From an uncultured Bacteroidales bacterium (GTDB lineage Bacteria; Bacteroidota; Bacteroidia; Bacteroidales; Paludibacteraceae): a DNA stretch of 7,631 bases. The notes under the pieces are model-generated. The model saw nothing but the letters and a program-made list of their open reading frames with translations, was not told the DNA's origin and made no database searches. The stretch spans positions 1-7,631 of the forward strand of contig CALCGX010000063.1 in the NCBI GenBank assembly GCA_937901225.1. The letters run 5' to 3'. Made by a program: the position numbers and the translations under genes. Below, one piece after another: positions 5,725 to 7,631 of this stretch. How positions within the stretch are numbered: position 1 is the stretch's first letter; each line of letters opens with the position of its first letter.

Positions 5725-5766
5725 GATTGCTCTATAACAAGCAGGTGGGCAATCAAGTCCACCTGC
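5725..5766. repeat. Second hairpin with a competing stem
   Basis: GCAGGTGG (5741-5748) and CCACCTGC (5759-5766) form a perfect 8-bp stem with a 10-base loop. GCAATC in that loop (5749-5754) can instead pair with GATTGC at 5725-5730, so two exclusive folds or a pseudoknot are possible. TATAACAAGCA at 5733-5743 is shared with the hairpin at 5549-5585. It lies 84-125 bases past the stop of the acidic-protein gene on the minus strand and might stop leftward transcription. Confidence 0.5.
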
Positions 5767-5849
5767 CTTGTTTCTCCCCTTTTTGGGGATAGGAGGTCAA
5801 TTAAGCGTGACCAGCGGAAACCCAATCCCGCTGACCTAAATAGTGATGA

Positions 5850-6404
5850 TTAATCTTCGTCTTCACAATCTTCATCTTCCCAGTCTTCGTCTTCACAATC
5901 TTCATCGGCATCCAATTGTTCCCAAAGATTCCAAATTTCCTCGCAATCTTTATTTTCGCTGAGGATCTCATTTGGTTCTATTTCTTGGCCGTCATATTTT
6001 AATACTGGGCAATGGCCCTCCTCGCTATAATCAGAAGATTCTAAAACAACATCGTAGCACGTGAATATTAGCTGTAATTTTGCAATATCAAAATCTTCAA
6101 CATCAAAATCCCAACTATAAACGGCAATATTATCAAAACGCTTAACAACTTCGAACTCTTCATCCCACTGAAGATTAAAATCTTCATAATCGGTAAAAAT
6201 TTCATTATCTGACAACTTTTCCGCATATTTTTCATTTGCAACTCCGTCAATATACACCTCTAATCTAAAAACACCAGCATCACGCTGAAAAGCGAACGTT
6301 TCTCCAAGCATGTTTTCATTAGTATCAAATGCTGCGTACTCTCCTTCATTTGCAGTAAGTTCTACCTTTATATGGGTTAATTTACTTTCTTGATTATCTG
6401 CCAT
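5850..6404 (-). CDS. Acidic protein of unknown function; possible immunity protein
   Basis: I do not recognise this 184-residue protein. It has no signal peptide or membrane segment, so it is probably cytoplasmic. Residues 1-160 look like one compact, aromatic-rich acidic domain (FAFQRDAGVFRLEVYIDG, VYSWDFDVEDFDIAKLQLIF). The last 20 residues contain 16 Asp or Glu, with Cys and Trp placed between them by a repeated unit; the DNA shows it as a 23-base repeat at 5854-5876 and 5884-5906. The ATG at 6404 is preferred to a TTG at 6434, though no Shine-Dalgarno is visible. Small acidic proteins following the remains of another gene's C-terminus are typical of immunity genes in polymorphic toxin loci; this is inference from context only. 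Base composition is AT-rich compared with the left half of the window. Confidence 0.7.
   Translation of the reverse strand: MADNQESKLTHIKVELTANEGEYAAFDTNENMLGETFAFQRDAGVFRLEVYIDGVANEKYAEKLSDNEIFTDYEDFNLQWDEEFEVVKRFDNIAVYSWDFDVEDFDIAKLQLIFTCYDVVLESSDYSEEGHCPVLKYDGQEIEPNEILSENKDCEEIWNLWEQLDADEDCEDEDWEDEDCEDED
5854..5906 (-). repeat. Coding tandem repeat giving an acidic C-terminal tail
   Basis: Two identical 23-base copies at 5854-5876 and 5884-5906, with period 30, encode the tail units DCEDEDWEDE and DCEDED. Exact identity points to recent duplication, so tail length may vary between strains. Confidence 0.75.
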
Positions 6405-6409
6405 AAGAT

Positions 6410-6499
6410 TTATACGGTTACCTCTACTCCGCAAGGTTTTAAATGATTAATAATATCTTCCTACTCTTTTAAGGATTTTCGGTTTCCTCCTATAGTATT
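6410..6499 (-). pseudogene. Possible C-terminal remnant of a lost gene
   Basis: In the gap between the 231-residue gene and the acidic gene, one minus-strand frame reads NTIGGNRKSLKE, then a TAG stop at 6461-6463, then EDIINHLKPCGVEVTV and a TAA at 6410-6412, six bases before the ATG of the acidic protein. The second part looks like an ordinary protein C-terminus with an amphipathic helix and a final strand. It differs in frame from both neighbours. If real, it is the tail of a toxin or effector whose body was lost or replaced. The stretch is short, so chance is possible. Confidence 0.3.
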
Positions 6500-6506
6500 C
6501 TACAGA

Positions 6507-7202
6507 TCATTTAACAATGCACGACCAATCAAAACAATCTATTCTATGTTTATATAGTAGAAGTATTTCTTCTGCAAAATAATTCGGATAGATTGATTTG
6601 ATGTTTTGTTCTAATGTTTTGTCTATTTCAAGATTTACCGATATATACTCTTTTTTATCATTGACATAATCTCCTCCAAAAGCAAATCCATCCGAAGCAC
6701 GCCATACTGTTTCTAGTGTGTTTTTTTGTGGAACAGATGGTGCTGTCAACAGAACAACAAAGTCGTCTGGTTTGATATGGAAATGATTCTTGGATATCGG
6801 ATTGTAGAAATCATTTATCGGATTTTTCCAGCTATGAATCAGAATATTTTTTACATATTCTGGATTGTCATGTACACTATCTTCATCTGGTATTTCTGTT
6901 ATGTTTTCAATTAGTACAATTGGTCGCACCAAGTCTGATTGTTTAGACATGATCTCAAGAAATCCAATCGCATCATTCTTGCATAATGTTTTGCAGTCAA
7001 TGCTGTAGATCGGTCTATTAATGATTGATTTAAACAAAATAAGATCGTTTTTTAATTCTTCGTCACTAATAAACAATGTAACAAAACGTCCTGTTATTTC
7101 ATCGCTAAAGTATTTCTTTGCATTTTCTATGATGCGAGAATCAATGTCAGCCTCTGCTCTCGTTTGGGAAACAAGAATATCTTCATCATCTAAAATACTC
7201 AT
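6507..7202 (-). CDS. Uncharacterised protein resembling an AAA+ domain without a P-loop
   Basis: The family of this 231-residue protein is not recognised. It has no signal peptide and no membrane segment. The order of elements resembles an AAA+ core: strand GRFVTLFIS at 38-46 where a Walker A loop would normally follow, but GxxxxGK[ST] is absent and replaced by DEELKN; RPIYSIDCKTL at 63-73, like the second AAA+ strand; RPIVLIENI at 93-101, like a Walker B strand with its acidic DE pair replaced by EN; and DDFVVLLTAP at 146-155, like sensor 1. If correct, it is a pseudo-ATPase that cannot hydrolyse ATP. An AAGGAG Shine-Dalgarno lies seven bases before the ATG, unusually good for this phylum. 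It sits 65 bases after the FISUMP gene and is probably co-transcribed. Confidence 0.7.
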   Translation of the reverse strand: MSILDDEDILVSQTRAEADIDSRIIENAKKYFSDEITGRFVTLFISDEELKNDLILFKSIINRPIYSIDCKTLCKNDAIGFLEIMSKQSDLVRPIVLIENITEIPDEDSVHDNPEYVKNILIHSWKNPINDFYNPISKNHFHIKPDDFVVLLTAPSVPQKNTLETVWRASDGFAFGGDYVNDKKEYISVNLEIDKTLEQNIKSIYPNYFAEEILLLYKHRIDCFDWSCIVK

Positions 7203-7219
7203 AATTATTCTCCTTTTTT
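7203..7219 (-). promoter_or_regulatory. Strong Shine-Dalgarno fixing the start of the 231-residue gene
   Basis: AAGGAG precedes the ATG at 7202 with a seven-base AATAATT spacer. Most genes in the window lack a clear Shine-Dalgarno, as usual for Bacteroidetes, so this supports the start and suggests efficient translation. Confidence 0.65.
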
Positions 7220-7267
7220 ATGATTTATTTTTACTTGTAATTTCTTGTGTATTCTCTGTATGTTGAT

Positions 7268-7631
7268 TTACTTTTTCACAACCGCTCTAACGGGTAATCC
7301 ATTTGTGCGTCCTGTGCCAAAGATTTCAAGTATATTTTCACCATGAATTCCGCATAGCGCCCAATAATCTTCTTCGTCATCAACTTCACAGGTCCAGTAC
7401 CAAGCGCTCAAGTAAGCTAAAGTCAACCCACTTTGGTCATTTTTTATCTCCGAATACGGAAGATGCATCACATTATCATTGACTGTTGATTCCACAATAA
7501 TACCTCTGAAAGTTTGTCCATTTACATTAACATCCTTTCGATATATATTACAATACTCATTGAGTTCCTCAATTTGTGCAGAAGTAGGCATACACCATCT
7601 ATCACTCCAATTGACTGTTGCAGCGTCATCT
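7268..7631 (-). CDS. FISUMP-domain protein, C-terminal part (runs off the right edge)
   Basis: The last 120 residues are visible; the frame is open to the edge, so the first in-window ATG (7591) is internal, not the start. The segment reads NWSDRWCMPTSAQIEELNEYC, then NGQTFRGIIVES, HLPYSE, SAWYWTCEVDDEEDYW and finally GLPVRAVVKK. This order matches the end of FISUMP domains (Fibrobacter succinogenes major paralogous domain), where DAATxNWG..WRMPT, a YWSS-like strand and a closing SVRPV-like strand are the landmarks. FISUMP proteins are usually secreted or surface lipoproteins of unknown function, common in Bacteroidetes. The WSS core is here WTC and the local sequence is unusually acidic, so it is a divergent member. 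It is the first visible gene of the AT-rich leftward group. Confidence 0.75.
   Translation of the reverse strand, partial: DDAATVNWSDRWCMPTSAQIEELNEYCNIYRKDVNVNGQTFRGIIVESTVNDNVMHLPYSEIKNDQSGLTLAYLSAWYWTCEVDDEEDYWALCGIHGENILEIFGTGRTNGLPVRAVVKK

Larger units (their letters stand above)
5135..5849. other. Long region without a recognisable protein gene but rich in hairpins
   Basis: About 700 bases hold only short open frames without start signals, compositional support or recognisable products. What is visible instead is a candidate rightward promoter (5120-5151), a long hairpin (5206-5256), a tandem 10-mer (5379-5399), a strong hairpin with a short T-run (5549-5585), a second hairpin sharing a motif with it (5725-5766), and small hairpins TCCCC/GGGGA (5775-5789) and CAGCGG/CCGCTG (5812-5833). 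The part around 5180-5400 is more GC-rich than the flanking genes. It could be a non-coding RNA locus, a dispersed repeat element, or the wreck of a mobile element. Confidence 0.6.

Noticed and set aside
5549..5766. Hairpin pair as IS200/IS605-type transposon ends
   Set aside because: Only about 150 bases lie between the hairpins, with no transposase frame, and the stems are unrelated.
5656..5853. Plus-strand open frame of 65 codons
   Set aside because: It covers three hairpins and ends against the acidic gene on the other strand; composition is not protein-like.
1..7631. tRNA, rRNA or CRISPR array
   Set aside because: No cloverleaf with a GTTCGAATC-like arm, no rRNA signature and no regularly spaced repeats of CRISPR length were found on either strand by eye.

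Overview
The window reads as chromosomal DNA of a Bacteroidales bacterium, most likely a Prevotella-like gut or oral species. Four things support this: near-perfect Bacteroidetes housekeeping promoters (TTTG, about 20 bases, TAnnTTTG) upstream of three transcription units; a PorX-type response regulator, known only from Bacteroidetes with type IX secretion; a single-pass PASTA protein without a kinase domain; and a FISUMP-domain protein.

Left part (1-3247), core-like and moderately GC-rich. A leftward unit runs PASTA membrane protein -> RluD-type 23S rRNA pseudouridine synthase -> PorX-like regulator; the last two overlap by 26 bases and the regulator runs off the left edge. Diverging from it is a rightward two-gene operon: a tiny lipoprotein in which one quarter of the mature residues are cysteine, coupled by a TAATG junction to a YbaN/DUF454 inner-membrane protein. 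The two divergent promoters have their -33 boxes in the two halves of one perfect 14-bp palindrome.

Middle part (3342-5134), accessory. A type IV toxin-antitoxin/abortive-infection pair, AbiEi-like antitoxin followed by AbiEii nucleotidyltransferase toxin, is read leftward with an ATGA overlap. Between promoter and antitoxin start lie two abutting inverted repeats, the expected form of an AbiEi autoregulatory operator.

Gene-poor part (5135-5849). About 700 bases hold no convincing protein gene but carry a consensus rightward promoter diverging from abiE, a long two-part hairpin, a tandem 10-mer, an 11-bp hairpin followed by a short T-run, and a second hairpin sharing an 11-base string with it. 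This is the best place in the window for an undescribed RNA or a small dispersed element.

Right part (5850-7631), visibly AT-rich and probably acquired. Three leftward genes: the C-terminal end of a FISUMP-domain protein entering from the right edge; a 231-residue protein that looks like an AAA+ fold without a P-loop; and a strongly acidic 184-residue protein. Between the last two is a 90-base reading frame, broken by one stop, that resembles the C-terminal tail of a lost protein. This makes an orphan immunity gene of a polymorphic toxin locus a reasonable but unproven reading. No tRNA, rRNA, CRISPR array or transposase gene is visible.
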